The notes under the pieces: model-generated | What the model saw: only the letters and a program-made list of their open reading frames with translations | Told to the model about the DNA's origin: nothing | Databases searched by the model: none | Position numbers and translations under genes: made by a program | Source of the DNA: Mesorhizobium sp. | Lineage (GTDB): Bacteria > Pseudomonadota > Alphaproteobacteria > Rhizobiales > Rhizobiaceae | NCBI GenBank assembly: GCA_004020365.1 | Contig: SAQR01000024.1 | Coordinates: forward strand, 19,021 to 83,020 | DNA length: 64,000 nt | Reading direction: 5' to 3' | Part shown: in pieces, positions 29,172 to 37,382 of the stretch | Layout of the letters: every line of letters begins with the position of its first letter | Position numbering within the stretch: the first letter of the stretch is position 1

Positions 29172-31724
29172 ATGCTCTATTTCTCGCGCTTCAAGATGAT
29201 CCTGATCTGGCTGGCCGTGGCCGCCACAGTGATCCTCGCTGCGCCCAATCTTTTTTCGGCGAGCACGCTCGCCCAGCTTCCCGACTGGGTGCCGAAGCGC
29301 CAGATGACGCTCGGCCTCGATCTGCAGGGCGGCTCGCATATCCTGCTCAGGATGGATCCGAACGATCTGATCAAGGATCGGCTGGAGACGACGCGCGACG
29401 AAATCAGGACGCGGCTGCGCGACGCCAAGATCGGTTATACCGGCCTTGCCGGATCAGGCCGGGCCGTGCAGGTCCGCATCACCGATCCCGGTCAGGTCGA
29501 AGCCGCCAAGACGGCGCTGAAGACATTGACCGACCCGGTGGCCGCCGGCCTGTTCAGCGGCGGCTCCGTCCAGGAAATGTCGCTGGATGATTCCGAGCCC
29601 GGCCTGCTCAAATTCGCCTTCACCGATGCCGGCATCAAATATCGCACGTCGACTGCACTGGCCCAGTCGCTCGAAGTCGTCGAGCGCCGCGTCAACGAAC
29701 TCGGTACCACCGAGCCGATCGTGCAACGCCAAGGCGACGACCGCATTCTGGTCCAGGTGCCTGGCCTGCAGGATCCGCAACGGCTGAAGGACATTCTCGG
29801 CCAGACCGCCAAGCTGACCTTCCAAATGGTCGACCAGTCGATGCCGGTGCAGGACGCGCTCAACGGCCGTCCGCCGGCCGGATCCTCGGTGTTGTATTCG
29901 CAGGATGATCCGCCGGTTCCCTATCTGATCGAGAACCGCGTCATCGTTTCTGGCGAGAATCTCGTCGATGCGCAGGCGACGTACAATTCCCAGACCAATG
30001 AGCCGGTGGTTTCGTTCACCTTCGATTCCAAGGGGGCGGCGCGTTTCGGCCAGGCCACCTCGCAGAATGTCGGCAAGCTGTTTGCCATCATCCTCGACAA
30101 TCAGGTGATTTCGGCGCCGCAGATCCGCGAACCGATCCTTGGCGGCAGCGGCCAGATCTCAGGCAATTTCACCGCCGAGAGCGCCAACGACCTCGCCGTG
30201 CTGTTGCGCGCCGGCGCGTTGCCGGCGACACTGACGGTGATCGAAGAGCGCACGGTAGGCCCTGGGCTCGGCGAGGATTCCATTCACGCCGGCAAGGTCG
30301 CCGGCGTGATCGGCTCCATCCTCGTCGTCGTGTTCATGTTCGTGGCCTATGGCTTTCTCGGCTTTATTGCCAACATCGCGCTGGCGGTGCATGTGGCGAT
30401 GATCATCGCGTTGTTGTCGTTGCTTGGCGCGACACTGACATTGCCCGGCATCGCCGGCATCGTGCTGACCATCGGCATGGCGGTCGATTCAAACGTCCTC
30501 ATCTACGAGCGCATCCGCGAGGAGCGACGAAACGGTCGCTCGGTCATCCAGGCGATCGACACGGGCTTTTCCAAAGCGCTGGCGACGATCGTCGATTCGA
30601 ACGTCACCTCACTGATCGCGACCGTGGTGCTGTTCTGGCTCGGGACCGGGCCGGTGAAGGGCTTTGCCGTAACCTTCGCCATCGGCATTCTGACCACCGT
30701 CTTCACTGCCTTCACCTTCACCCGCCTGCTGGTGTCGATCTGGCTTCGCCGCGCCCGCCCGAAGGAGTTGCCGCGCGCGCCGGTGACCTTCGTCCCGCCG
30801 GGCACGAGAATTCCGTTCATGGGCATCCGCCGCTGGACATTTGCGCTGTCCAGCGTGCTGTCGATCCTGGCGGTCGTGCTGTTCATGACCGTCGACATCA
30901 ATTACGGCATCGACTTCAAGGGCGGTTCGCTGATCAAGGTCCAGGCCAAGGATGGCACCGCCGATATTGCCGATATCCGCGGCAGGCTTTCGGAACTCAA
31001 CATCGGTGAAGTGCAGGTGCAGCAGTTCGGCGACCCGAACGACGTCTTGATCCGCGTCGGCACGCAGGAGGGCGGTGAGAACGCCGAACAGACCGTTATC
31101 GACAAGGTGCGCGGCGAGTTGCAGGACCACTACGATTTCCGCCGCGTCGAGGTGGTGGGACCGACGGTTTCCGGCGAACTCGCCAAGCAAGGCACCATCG
31201 CCATGCTGATCGCGCTGCTCGGAATCCTGGTCTATGTCTGGTTCCGCTTCGAATGGCAGTTCGCGGTCGGCGCAATTATCGCCACGGTCCACGATGTGGT
31301 CATGACGATCGGCTTCTTCGTCATCACCGGTCTCGAATTCAACCAGTCGTCGCTTGCGGCGATACTCACCATCATCGGCTATTCGCTCAATGATACGATC
31401 GTCGTCTATGACCGTGTTCGCGAAGACTTGCGAAAATACAAGCGGATGCCGCTGCCGCAATTGTTGAACAACGCCATCAACGAGACGCTGTCGCGAACGA
31501 CGCTGACCTCGGTGACGACGATGCTGGCGCTGCTGGCGCTGGTGCTGTTCGGCGGCGAGGTGATCCGCTCGTTCACTCTGGCGATGCTGTTCGGCGTCGT
31601 CTTCGGAACCTATTCGTCGATCTTCATCGCCGCGCCATTGCTCATCCTGTTCAAGCTGCGGCCGGAGACCGCGACGGCCGATGTGGCGAAGCCGGTGAGC
31701 GGCGGCAAAGCCATGGCAACCTGA
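29172..31724 (+). CDS. secDF: Fused protein translocase SecDF
   Basis: Inner membrane motor that uses the proton gradient to complete Sec-dependent export. The SecD half (about 1-540) holds the first helix, TLGLDLQGGSHILLRMD, the P1 periplasmic domain, and a membrane block with GMAVDSNVLIYERIREE. The SecF half (about 550-850) holds DINYGIDFKGGSLIKVQ and NDTIVVYDRVREDLRK. 850 residues in one frame, so SecD and SecF are fused, as is usual in Rhizobiales. The two genes after it follow closely and look co-transcribed. Confidence 0.97.
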   Translation: MLYFSRFKMILIWLAVAATVILAAPNLFSASTLAQLPDWVPKRQMTLGLDLQGGSHILLRMDPNDLIKDRLETTRDEIRTRLRDAKIGYTGLAGSGRAVQVRITDPGQVEAAKTALKTLTDPVAAGLFSGGSVQEMSLDDSEPGLLKFAFTDAGIKYRTSTALAQSLEVVERRVNELGTTEPIVQRQGDDRILVQVPGLQDPQRLKDILGQTAKLTFQMVDQSMPVQDALNGRPPAGSSVLYSQDDPPVPYLIENRVIVSGENLVDAQATYNSQTNEPVVSFTFDSKGAARFGQATSQNVGKLFAIILDNQVISAPQIREPILGGSGQISGNFTAESANDLAVLLRAGALPATLTVIEERTVGPGLGEDSIHAGKVAGVIGSILVVVFMFVAYGFLGFIANIALAVHVAMIIALLSLLGATLTLPGIAGIVLTIGMAVDSNVLIYERIREERRNGRSVIQAIDTGFSKALATIVDSNVTSLIATVVLFWLGTGPVKGFAVTFAIGILTTVFTAFTFTRLLVSIWLRRARPKELPRAPVTFVPPGTRIPFMGIRRWTFALSSVLSILAVVLFMTVDINYGIDFKGGSLIKVQAKDGTADIADIRGRLSELNIGEVQVQQFGDPNDVLIRVGTQEGGENAEQTVIDKVRGELQDHYDFRRVEVVGPTVSGELAKQGTIAMLIALLGILVYVWFRFEWQFAVGAIIATVHDVVMTIGFFVITGLEFNQSSLAAILTIIGYSLNDTIVVYDRVREDLRKYKRMPLPQLLNNAINETLSRTTLTSVTTMLALLALVLFGGEVIRSFTLAMLFGVVFGTYSSIFIAAPLLILFKLRPETATADVAKPVSGGKAMAT

Positions 31725-31739
31725 CGGGCGGCCAACGGG

Positions 31740-32129
31740 ATGACCAAAGGTATTGTCATCCGTGAAGCGCATTTCCCCGGCCGGGCGCCGATCGAGGCCT
31801 ATGGCAATGGCGGGTTTCGCTTCGCCGATATGTCGCATCGCGGCTCGCTCCTGTGCCTGCCGTCGGGCATCTATGGCTGGGAGCCGGCTGATCCCCTGGC
31901 ACTGACGGCGGCGGATTTCGCCAAGCTGCTCAACGAGGCTGACCAGGTCGAGATCCTGCTGGTCGGCGCCGGCAAGGATCTCAGGCCGTTGCCGGTGGCG
32001 CTGCGTGCTGCGCTGAAGGCGGCGGGTATCGCGGTCGATCCGATGTCGACTGGTGCTGCCGTGCGGACCTACAATGTTCTTCTGGCGGAAAACCGTGCGG
32101 TGGCCGCCGCGCTGATTGCCGTCGAGTGA
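31740..32129 (+). CDS. Mth938-like (DUF498) protein, NDUFAF3 homologue
   Basis: 129 residues with the Mth938 fold pattern: FRFADMSHRGSLLCLPSGIYGW, VEILLVGAGKDLRPLP and the end DPMSTGAAVRTYNVLLAENR. The human relative NDUFAF3 is an assembly factor for respiratory complex I. The bacterial role is unproven. It is 15 bases after secDF and abuts a squalene/phytoene-synthase-like gene related to NDUFAF6, a second complex I assembly factor. Confidence 0.9.
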   Translation: MTKGIVIREAHFPGRAPIEAYGNGGFRFADMSHRGSLLCLPSGIYGWEPADPLALTAADFAKLLNEADQVEILLVGAGKDLRPLPVALRAALKAAGIAVDPMSTGAAVRTYNVLLAENRAVAAALIAVE

Positions 32130-32130
32130 C

Positions 32131-32982
32131 GTGAGCGAAAACGCCAAAATCGTCATGGAAACGGTGCGCGCCACCGATCATGACCGCTATGTCTGCGCGC
32201 TCTATGCGCCCGAGGGCAAGCGCGACGCGCTGTTTTCCCTCTATGCCTTCAATGCCGAGATATCAGGCATTCGCGACCGTATCCGGGAGGCCCTGCCGGG
32301 CGAGGTGCGACTGCAATGGTGGCGCGATGTCATCGCAGCCGAGGACACCGGGGTAGGCATCGGCCATCCCGTCGCCGACGCGTTGAAGGCAACGATTTCC
32401 GCCTACCGCCTGCCGAAACCCGCCTTCGAGAACATGCTCGAAGCCCGAATTTTCGATCTCTATGACGATCCCATGCCTTCGCGCACCGACCTGGAAGGCT
32501 ATTGCGGCGAGACCGCAGCGGCGCTCATCCAGCTTGCAGCGATGGTGCTTGATCCCGTCGAAGCGCCGCGTTTCGCCGAACTTGCGGGCAGGGCAGGTTG
32601 TGCACAAGCGATGACCGGCCTTTTGCTGCTGCTGCCGGTGCATCGCAAGCGCGGGCAGTGCTTTGTCCCGGCCGACATTCTGGCCGCGGCAGGGTCGTCG
32701 TCCGAGGAATTCGTTGCGGGCGATAACGGGCCTGGAGCGCAACGCGCCGTCGCCGCGATGATCGCGCTGGCGCAAGAACATCTTGCGGCATTCGAGCAGG
32801 GCGCATCGTCGTTGCCGGATTCGCTGCGACCAGCATTTTTGCCGCTGGCCTTGTCGCGCGCCTATCTCGGAAAGATGGAAGGTTCTCGTCAGTCACCTCT
32901 GAACGGCGCGGCGCGGCTCTCGCCGTGGCGCCGGCATTGGCTGCTGTTGCGCCGCGCAATGCGAGGCTGGCCGGACGCCTGA
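32131..32982 (+). CDS. Squalene/phytoene synthase-like protein (NDUFAF6 type)
   Basis: The fold of trans-isoprenyl diphosphate synthases is indicated by DRYVCALYAPEGKRDALFSLYAFNAEI near the N-terminus and RLQWWRDVI. The second aspartate-rich motif of true synthases (DxxxD) is weak here: YCGETAAALIQLAAMVL is followed by no clear DVxxD. That favours the non-catalytic NDUFAF6 type over carotenoid or hopanoid synthesis. Start choices are GTG at 32131 (preferred, just after the previous stop), TTG at 32116 or ATG at 32155. 283 residues. Confidence 0.8.
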   Translation: MSENAKIVMETVRATDHDRYVCALYAPEGKRDALFSLYAFNAEISGIRDRIREALPGEVRLQWWRDVIAAEDTGVGIGHPVADALKATISAYRLPKPAFENMLEARIFDLYDDPMPSRTDLEGYCGETAAALIQLAAMVLDPVEAPRFAELAGRAGCAQAMTGLLLLLPVHRKRGQCFVPADILAAAGSSSEEFVAGDNGPGAQRAVAAMIALAQEHLAAFEQGASSLPDSLRPAFLPLALSRAYLGKMEGSRQSPLNGAARLSPWRRHWLLLRRAMRGWPDA

Positions 32983-33058
32983 AGGCTGCGAAGTGTGAAG
33001 GAACCCAGAGGCGGAAAGCCGGGACTGCCACCGCGCTCATTGAGCTCGCGCGTGACCA

Positions 33059-33212
33059 TCAGGATGGATCACTCGATCCGCCATCGCGCATCAGCGTTTC
33101 ATAGTCGCGGCCGCCGTAGAAGATGTTGACGATGCGGACGAGATCGCCTTCGACGACGTAAGCGATGATGGCGGAGTGCTCGAACGGAACTGTTCGCAAT
33201 CCTGGCAGGCTA
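33059..33212 (-). pseudogene. Truncated RelE/ParE-type toxin remnant
   Basis: Reading the minus strand down from 33212 gives GLRTVPFEHSAIIAYVVEG, then DLVRIVNIFYGGRDYETLMR and a stop at 33059. This is the C-terminal half of a ParE/RelE toxin (the RIVNIFYGGRDYE signature). The N-terminal half is absent because the frame runs into the end of trmFO, and no antitoxin gene is nearby. It is therefore an orphan fragment. Confidence 0.7.
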
Positions 33213-34619
33213 CTCCGCCGCTTCCGCCTGGGAAGGCAGCCCCAGCCATTCGCGGCAGTCGACCAGCGCGCGCGACGTCACCGCACGCCGCTTGGCGACG
33301 GTCTTGTCTTTGCCGCGCAGGCGTTTTCCCTCGGCTTTCGGCGCTTCCACCGGAGGGAACAAGCCGAAATTGATGTTCATCGGCTGGAACGAGCGCTTTC
33401 CCGGCTCGTCGTCCGAAACGATGTGACCGCCGGTAATATGGTTGAGCAGCGCGCCAAAGGCTGTGGTCATCGGCGGCAGCGCCGGCACTTGGCCCAAGCG
33501 CTCGGCGGCGGCAAAGCGCCCGGCGAGCAGGCCGATGGCGGCACTTTCGACATAGCCTTCGCAGCCGGTGATCTGGCCGGCGAAGCGCAGGCCGGGCCGT
33601 GATTTCAACTGCAGCGAGTGATCCAGCAGCGTCGGCGAATTGATATAGGTGTTGCGGTGCAGGCCGCCGAGGCGGGCGAATTCGGCGTTTTCCAAGCCCG
33701 GGATGGTGCGGAACACGCGCACCTGCTCGGCGTGCTTCAGCTTGGTCTGGAAGCCGACCATGTTGTAGAGCGTGCCCAGCGCATTGTCCTGGCGAAGCTG
33801 CACGACGGCATAGGCCTTTACCGACAGATTGTGCGCATTGGTCAACCCCATCGGCTTCATCGGCCCATGGCGCAGCGTCTCGACGCCGCGCTCGGCCATG
33901 ATCTCAATTGGCAGGCAGCCGTCGAAATAGGGCGTGCCTTCCCATTGCTTGAATTCGGTCTTTTGGCCCTCGACAAGCGCCTGCACGAAGGCGAGATATT
34001 GCTCCTTGTCCATCGGACAGTTGATGTAGTCCTTGCCGGTGCCGCCGGGTCCGACCTTGTCGTAGCGTGACTGGAACCAGCAGATGTCCATGTCGATCGT
34101 GTCGAAATGGACAATCGGCGCGATGGCGTCGAAGAAGGCGAGCGCGTCCGCGCCGGTTGCTTCCGCGATCGATTGGGCGAGCGAAGGCGCGGTCAGCGGG
34201 CCGGTGGCGATGATCGCCTGGTCCCAATCCGCCGGCGGCAGGCCAGGCACTTCCTCGCGCTGGATAGTGATGAGCGGGTGCGCTTCGAGCTTTTTTGTCA
34301 CCGCTCCGGAAAACCCGTCGCGGTCGACCGCCAGCGCACCGCCGGCCGGCACCTGGTGGGCGTCGCCGGCGCTCATGATCAGCGAACCGGCCAACCGCAT
34401 TTCGGCGTGCAGCAGGCCGACAGCGTTGGTCTGCGCATCGTCGGAGCGGAAGGAATTGGAACAGACGAGCTCGGCCAATCCATCCGTCTTGTGTGCATCG
34501 GTGCCGCGGATGGGACGCATTTCGTGCAGCACGACGGGAACGCCGGCTTCCGCCGCCTGCCAGGCGGCTTCAGAACCGGCCAGGCCACCGCCGATGACGT
34601 GAATGGGATTCTTGTTCAT
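33210..34619 (-). CDS. trmFO: Folate/FAD-dependent tRNA U54 methyltransferase TrmFO
   Basis: Makes ribothymidine at position 54 of tRNAs using methylenetetrahydrofolate and FAD. The FAD-binding loop [20 protein letters not shown] is at residues 6-25, followed by the diagnostic [20 protein letters not shown] and [10 protein letters not shown]-terminal motifs include [20 protein letters not shown] and [20 protein letters not shown]. The start [12 protein letters not shown] at 34619 is standard. The upstream start at 34655 adds 12 residues. 469 residues. Confidence 0.96.
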   Translation of the reverse strand: MNKNPIHVIGGGLAGSEAAWQAAEAGVPVVLHEMRPIRGTDAHKTDGLAELVCSNSFRSDDAQTNAVGLLHAEMRLAGSLIMSAGDAHQVPAGGALAVDRDGFSGAVTKKLEAHPLITIQREEVPGLPPADWDQAIIATGPLTAPSLAQSIAEATGADALAFFDAIAPIVHFDTIDMDICWFQSRYDKVGPGGTGKDYINCPMDKEQYLAFVQALVEGQKTEFKQWEGTPYFDGCLPIEIMAERGVETLRHGPMKPMGLTNAHNLSVKAYAVVQLRQDNALGTLYNMVGFQTKLKHAEQVRVFRTIPGLENAEFARLGGLHRNTYINSPTLLDHSLQLKSRPGLRFAGQITGCEGYVESAAIGLLAGRFAAAERLGQVPALPPMTTAFGALLNHITGGHIVSDDEPGKRSFQPMNINFGLFPPVEAPKAEGKRLRGKDKTVAKRRAVTSRALVDCREWLGLPSQAEAAE

Positions 34620-34712
34620 GAGCGCCGAAATAATCCTTTGTCGCGGCGATTGCAATTACACGAGCCGGCCGCGCTGTTGCCGCCAAGTGCTGCAATCGTC
34701 TACTGTCGGAGA

Positions 34713-35312
34713 ATGGGCGGGATTTTTGCCAGAGCGACATTTCTGACAGTCGTGATCGCCGTGGGTGGATCAGCGGCCGCCGGCGAATTGGCCGCGACGG
34801 CTTCCAAGCGGATTCCCATCTGCCACGGCTACAGCTGCAACTATCGCACGATGCTGGCGCTTGGCCCCGGTGACGGCGCGCGTTTCCGCTCTATCCTGCG
34901 TGCCGGCGCCGGTTCGCCGCAAGCCGAGCGTGCCGCTATCTCGAAGGCTGTCCGGTATTTCGAGCAGCGCATTTTCCGGAGCACCGGCATTCGCGATCTG
35001 CCGCAGTCGGAATTCGGCGCATCGCGCATCAGGGGCCAGATGGATTGTGTCGACGAATCGACCAATACCCATGCGCTGCTGGTCTATCTTGCCGAGCGAA
35101 AATTGCTCAGGTTCCACAAGGTCGAGGACAAGGCCTCGCGAGGCTTGTTTTTCGACGGGCGCTATCCCCATTGGACGGCGGTGATCAGCGACCGCGGGGG
35201 CACCGAATGGGTGGTGGATTCCTGGTATGCGCCGATGGGCGGCGCACCGGACATTTTTCCGCTCAGCCAGTGGAAGAAGCGGGGCGTGCTGGAAAGCGGT
35301 GCCCTCGACTGA
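34713..35312 (+). CDS. Exported protein of unknown function
   Basis: 199 residues with an N-terminal signal sequence (ATFLTVVIAVGGSAAAG). The mature part has CHGYSCNYRTMLALG near residue 40, QMDCVDESTNTHALLVYLAE in the middle and HWTAVISDRGGTEWVVDSWYAPMG near the end. The Cys-Val-Asp, His and Asp-Ser-Trp positions suggest a papain-like or transglutaminase-like fold, but this is only a guess. GGAGA precedes the ATG. Divergent from trmFO. Confidence 0.72.
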   Translation: MGGIFARATFLTVVIAVGGSAAAGELAATASKRIPICHGYSCNYRTMLALGPGDGARFRSILRAGAGSPQAERAAISKAVRYFEQRIFRSTGIRDLPQSEFGASRIRGQMDCVDESTNTHALLVYLAERKLLRFHKVEDKASRGLFFDGRYPHWTAVISDRGGTEWVVDSWYAPMGGAPDIFPLSQWKKRGVLESGALD

Positions 35313-35397
35313 CGACACTTCCCCGCCAGAACAAAATCTCCCAGAACGATTCTCCCAGAACGGTTTTCAGAGTTCGCCTCGACTTTGAAAAACAACA

Positions 35398-35515
35398 ACA
35401 CCCGCCGGGGGAGGAGGTCCGGCGGGTGTCGTTTTGCTGGTCGATCCTCGGGAGGAGGTGAAGATCGACCGTATTCGCCATCGCCGGGGAGGAGGTCGGC
35501 TTTGACGAAATTCCT
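35398..35515 (-). ncRNA. Putative CCUCCUCCC-loop small RNA, distal copy
   Basis: Read on the minus strand, three hairpins each display ACCTCCTCCC in the loop: about 35478-35505 (weak stem), 35439-35470 (11-bp stem with GGTCGATC arms) and 35398-35429 (perfect 11-bp stem ACACCCGCCGG/CCGGCGGGTGT). The last is followed by TTGTTGTTTTTC, a good Rho-independent tail. The loops sit at 35487, 35450 and 35409. This matches the alphaproteobacterial cuckoo/CcsR small RNAs, which lie downstream of DUF1127 genes and carry anti-Shine-Dalgarno-like loops. Confidence 0.8.
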
Positions 35516-35574
35516 TTCGCCTGATGAAGGGGGCGAAACCCTATTGGACGAAATCAATTCGCCCCGGGGAAACA

Positions 35575-35690
35575 GCGCCCGCCGCGGGAGGAGGTGCGGC
35601 GGGCGCCGTTTTTGTGGTCAACCCTCGGGAGGAGGTGAAGGCTGACCGTATCCGTCAGGGTCGGGGAGGAGGTCGACCCTGGCGAAATTC
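35575..35690 (-). ncRNA. Putative CCUCCUCCC-loop small RNA, proximal copy
   Basis: The same three-hairpin design as the neighbouring copy, 177 bases away: 35656-35681 (CAGGGTCG/CGACCCTG), 35616-35647 (GGTCAACC/GGCTGACC arms) and 35575-35606 (perfect GCGCCCGCCGC/GCGGCGGGCGC). Each has ACCTCCTCCC in the loop (35664, 35627, 35586). The 41- and 37-base spacings are identical in both copies while the stem sequences differ by compensating changes. It begins 4 bases after the stop of a DUF1127 gene, so it is probably cut from that gene's 3' UTR. Confidence 0.82.
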
Positions 35691-35693
35691 TGA

Positions 35694-35834
35694 CTAGATC
35701 GCCTTGCGGGCGATGCTCTTGATCTCTTCGCGGACGATGCCGAGATCATGAAGCTGGCGGTTCGAAAGGCGACCCAGCTCGCTAACCGTCGAGCGATAAA
35801 CGCGCCAGTTACGATAGTTGCGGATCAGGTTCAT
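35694..35834 (-). CDS. DUF1127 small protein, copy adjacent to the small RNAs
   Basis: 46 residues: MNLIRNYRNWRVYRSTVSEL, then GRLSNRQLHDLGIVREEIKS and IARKAI. The Arg-rich helix-turn-helix-like DUF1127 pattern (LSNRxLxDLGI) is clear. In Rhodobacter a DUF1127 protein (CcaF1) encoded just upstream of CcsR small RNAs binds RNA and affects their maturation. The same arrangement here suggests a similar partner role. It is the downstream member of a DUF1127 pair, with 54 bases between the two genes. Confidence 0.88.
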   Translation of the reverse strand: MNLIRNYRNWRVYRSTVSELGRLSNRQLHDLGIVREEIKSIARKAI

Positions 35835-35888
35835 TGTCGTTCTCTTTTCAAGTCAAACTGGTTCGGACCATTTGCGGTCCGAAGAGGA

Positions 35889-36029
35889 TTAGACCGCCTT
35901 GCGGGCGACGTAGTGGATGTCGCTGCGGTTGATACCGAGGTCGGTCAGTTCACGGTTGCTCAGGCGGCTCAGCTCGGAAACGGTGTCCCGGTAGCGGCGC
36001 CAGTTGCGGTAGTTGCGGATCAGGTTCAT
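35889..36029 (-). CDS. DUF1127 small protein, first of the pair
   Basis: 46 residues: MNLIRNYRNWRRYRDTVSEL, then SRLSNRELTDLGINRSDIHY and VARKAV. It shares most positions with the second DUF1127 protein and has the same length, so the two arose by duplication. A longer frame to 36149 exists, but the conserved MNLIRNYRNW sets the start at 36029. A palindromic candidate operator lies about 110-130 bases upstream. Confidence 0.9.
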   Translation of the reverse strand: MNLIRNYRNWRRYRDTVSELSRLSNRELTDLGINRSDIHYVARKAV

Positions 36030-36140
36030 GGTATTCTCGTTTCGTCTTTTCTTTCGGATCATTCCGTCTTTGTGTACGCTCAGAAGATAGGTCGGGTCAT
36101 ATCGATTTAAAAGCGCTATTGGTGCATGGCAGCAATGCAA

Positions 36141-36157
36141 ATTGTGCAATGCACAAT
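36141..36157. promoter_or_regulatory. 17-bp palindrome between the DUF1127 and DUF2157 genes
   Basis: Perfect inverted repeat ATTGTGCA-A-TGCACAAT, midway between divergent genes (112 bases from the DUF1127 start and 110 from the DUF2157 start). A related half-site (GCAATGCAA) lies directly beside it. It fits a dimeric repressor or activator site. The regulator is unknown. Confidence 0.45.
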
Positions 36158-36266
36158 CACCGGCAATTCTCGTCTTCGACTTAGATAGGCCCGAATCGGA
36201 AAATGCCGTAGCGTCAACGGTTTGTCCGAGTCGGCTGAAGAAACGACCGAGCGGGGGGAGAAAGGC

Positions 36267-37382
36267 ATGGCGAGCTATTCGTCGCGGGTCCGGGCCGATA
36301 TCACACGATGGTTGCAGACTGGCCTGATCGACGCCTCGACGGCCGACGCGCTGACGCGCGACGTCGAGGCCAATGAGCGCAAATCACTGAGCTTCGGCTC
36401 GATCCTGGCGTTGATGGCGGCATTGCTTTTTGGTGCGGCCGTCCTGATCTTTGTCGCCGCCAACTGGGAAGCCATCCCGCGGCTGGCGCGGGTGGCAGCG
36501 CTCTTCGCTATCATCTTCGCCGGCTATGTCGGCGGCGCCGTTCTGAAGGCACGCGACCATGCTGCAATCGGCGAGGCATTCTGGATCGTCGCCGCAACGG
36601 CATTCGGCGGATCGATCGCGCTGATCGCCCAGATGTATCATTTGTCCGGCGACGAAGCGTCGGCCCTGATCACCTGGGGCGCGGGCACCGCCCTGGCGGC
36701 AGTTGCGCTGCGCTCGAACCCGCTGACCGTTGCTTCTGTCGGCATTGCCGACGCATGGCTGTTCCTGAGAGGCTTCGACTATTTCAGGCGCACGGAATTT
36801 CCGCACCTCTTCGTCGTCATGGCGATTGTGTTGTTCGCCATTTCGTTCTGGACCCGCAGCCAGGCGGCGCGGCATCTGATCATCCTGTCGGTCATCTTCT
36901 ATCTCGTGCTGCTGTTTACGGAATACGAAACGCTGCAGATCGCCGTCCCGCTCATCGTCGTGTCGGCGCTGCTTTTCGCGGCTGCGATATTCGCCGCCGA
37001 GCCCGTCGACCGGATATTGCAGCTTGGCGGCCGTCTGCCCTTGCACGCGCTGATCGGGTTTCTCACCGGCCTGGCGATGATCCAGTTCGAACTGGCCGGT
37101 GAAAGCGATAACAGCGGCTTTGGCATTGCCTCGGCCGTTGCGCTTGCCGGCATTGTCGCGGCAATTGTGCTGGGCGGCCGCGAGAGCAGGGGCCTGCGCT
37201 GGGTTGCCTATGCCGGCTTCGCCTTCGAACTCGCCATCATCTATGTGGTGATGCTGCAGTCGATGCTCGACACGGCAGGCTTCTTCCTTGCAGCCGCTGT
37301 GCTTCTTGGCCTGCTTGCCCTTGTCATCCTCCGCGTGGAAAAGCGCATGAGGGCCCCCGACGCAGAAGGAGCGGCGGCATGA
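36267..37382 (+). CDS. DUF2157 membrane protein
   Basis: 371 residues. The N-terminal cytoplasmic part (ITRWLQTGLIDASTADALTRDVEA) is the DUF2157 signature and is followed by about ten membrane segments, starting with ILALMAALLFGAAVLIFVAA. Function unknown. The ATG at 36267 has GAAAGG just before it. An upstream TTG at 36222 is less likely. Its last codons overlap the GDYXXLXY gene, a pairing seen in many bacteria that suggests a joint membrane complex. Confidence 0.85.
   Translation: MASYSSRVRADITRWLQTGLIDASTADALTRDVEANERKSLSFGSILALMAALLFGAAVLIFVAANWEAIPRLARVAALFAIIFAGYVGGAVLKARDHAAIGEAFWIVAATAFGGSIALIAQMYHLSGDEASALITWGAGTALAAVALRSNPLTVASVGIADAWLFLRGFDYFRRTEFPHLFVVMAIVLFAISFWTRSQAARHLIILSVIFYLVLLFTEYETLQIAVPLIVVSALLFAAAIFAAEPVDRILQLGGRLPLHALIGFLTGLAMIQFELAGESDNSGFGIASAVALAGIVAAIVLGGRESRGLRWVAYAGFAFELAIIYVVMLQSMLDTAGFFLAAAVLLGLLALVILRVEKRMRAPDAEGAAA

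Noticed and set aside
35385-35645. 86-codon plus-strand frame through the hairpin array
   Set aside because: Its Arg/Gly-rich product comes from the hairpin repeats. The co-varying stems show RNA, not protein, is the conserved entity.
35409-35673. Regularly spaced repeats suggesting a CRISPR array
   Set aside because: The repeats are only 10 bases, spacing alternates between 41 and 37, the flanks form hairpins, and there are no cas genes.
35409-35673. GGGAGGAGGT motifs as ribosome binding sites on the plus strand
   Set aside because: No start codon follows at a suitable distance in any copy. The motif is always in a hairpin loop.
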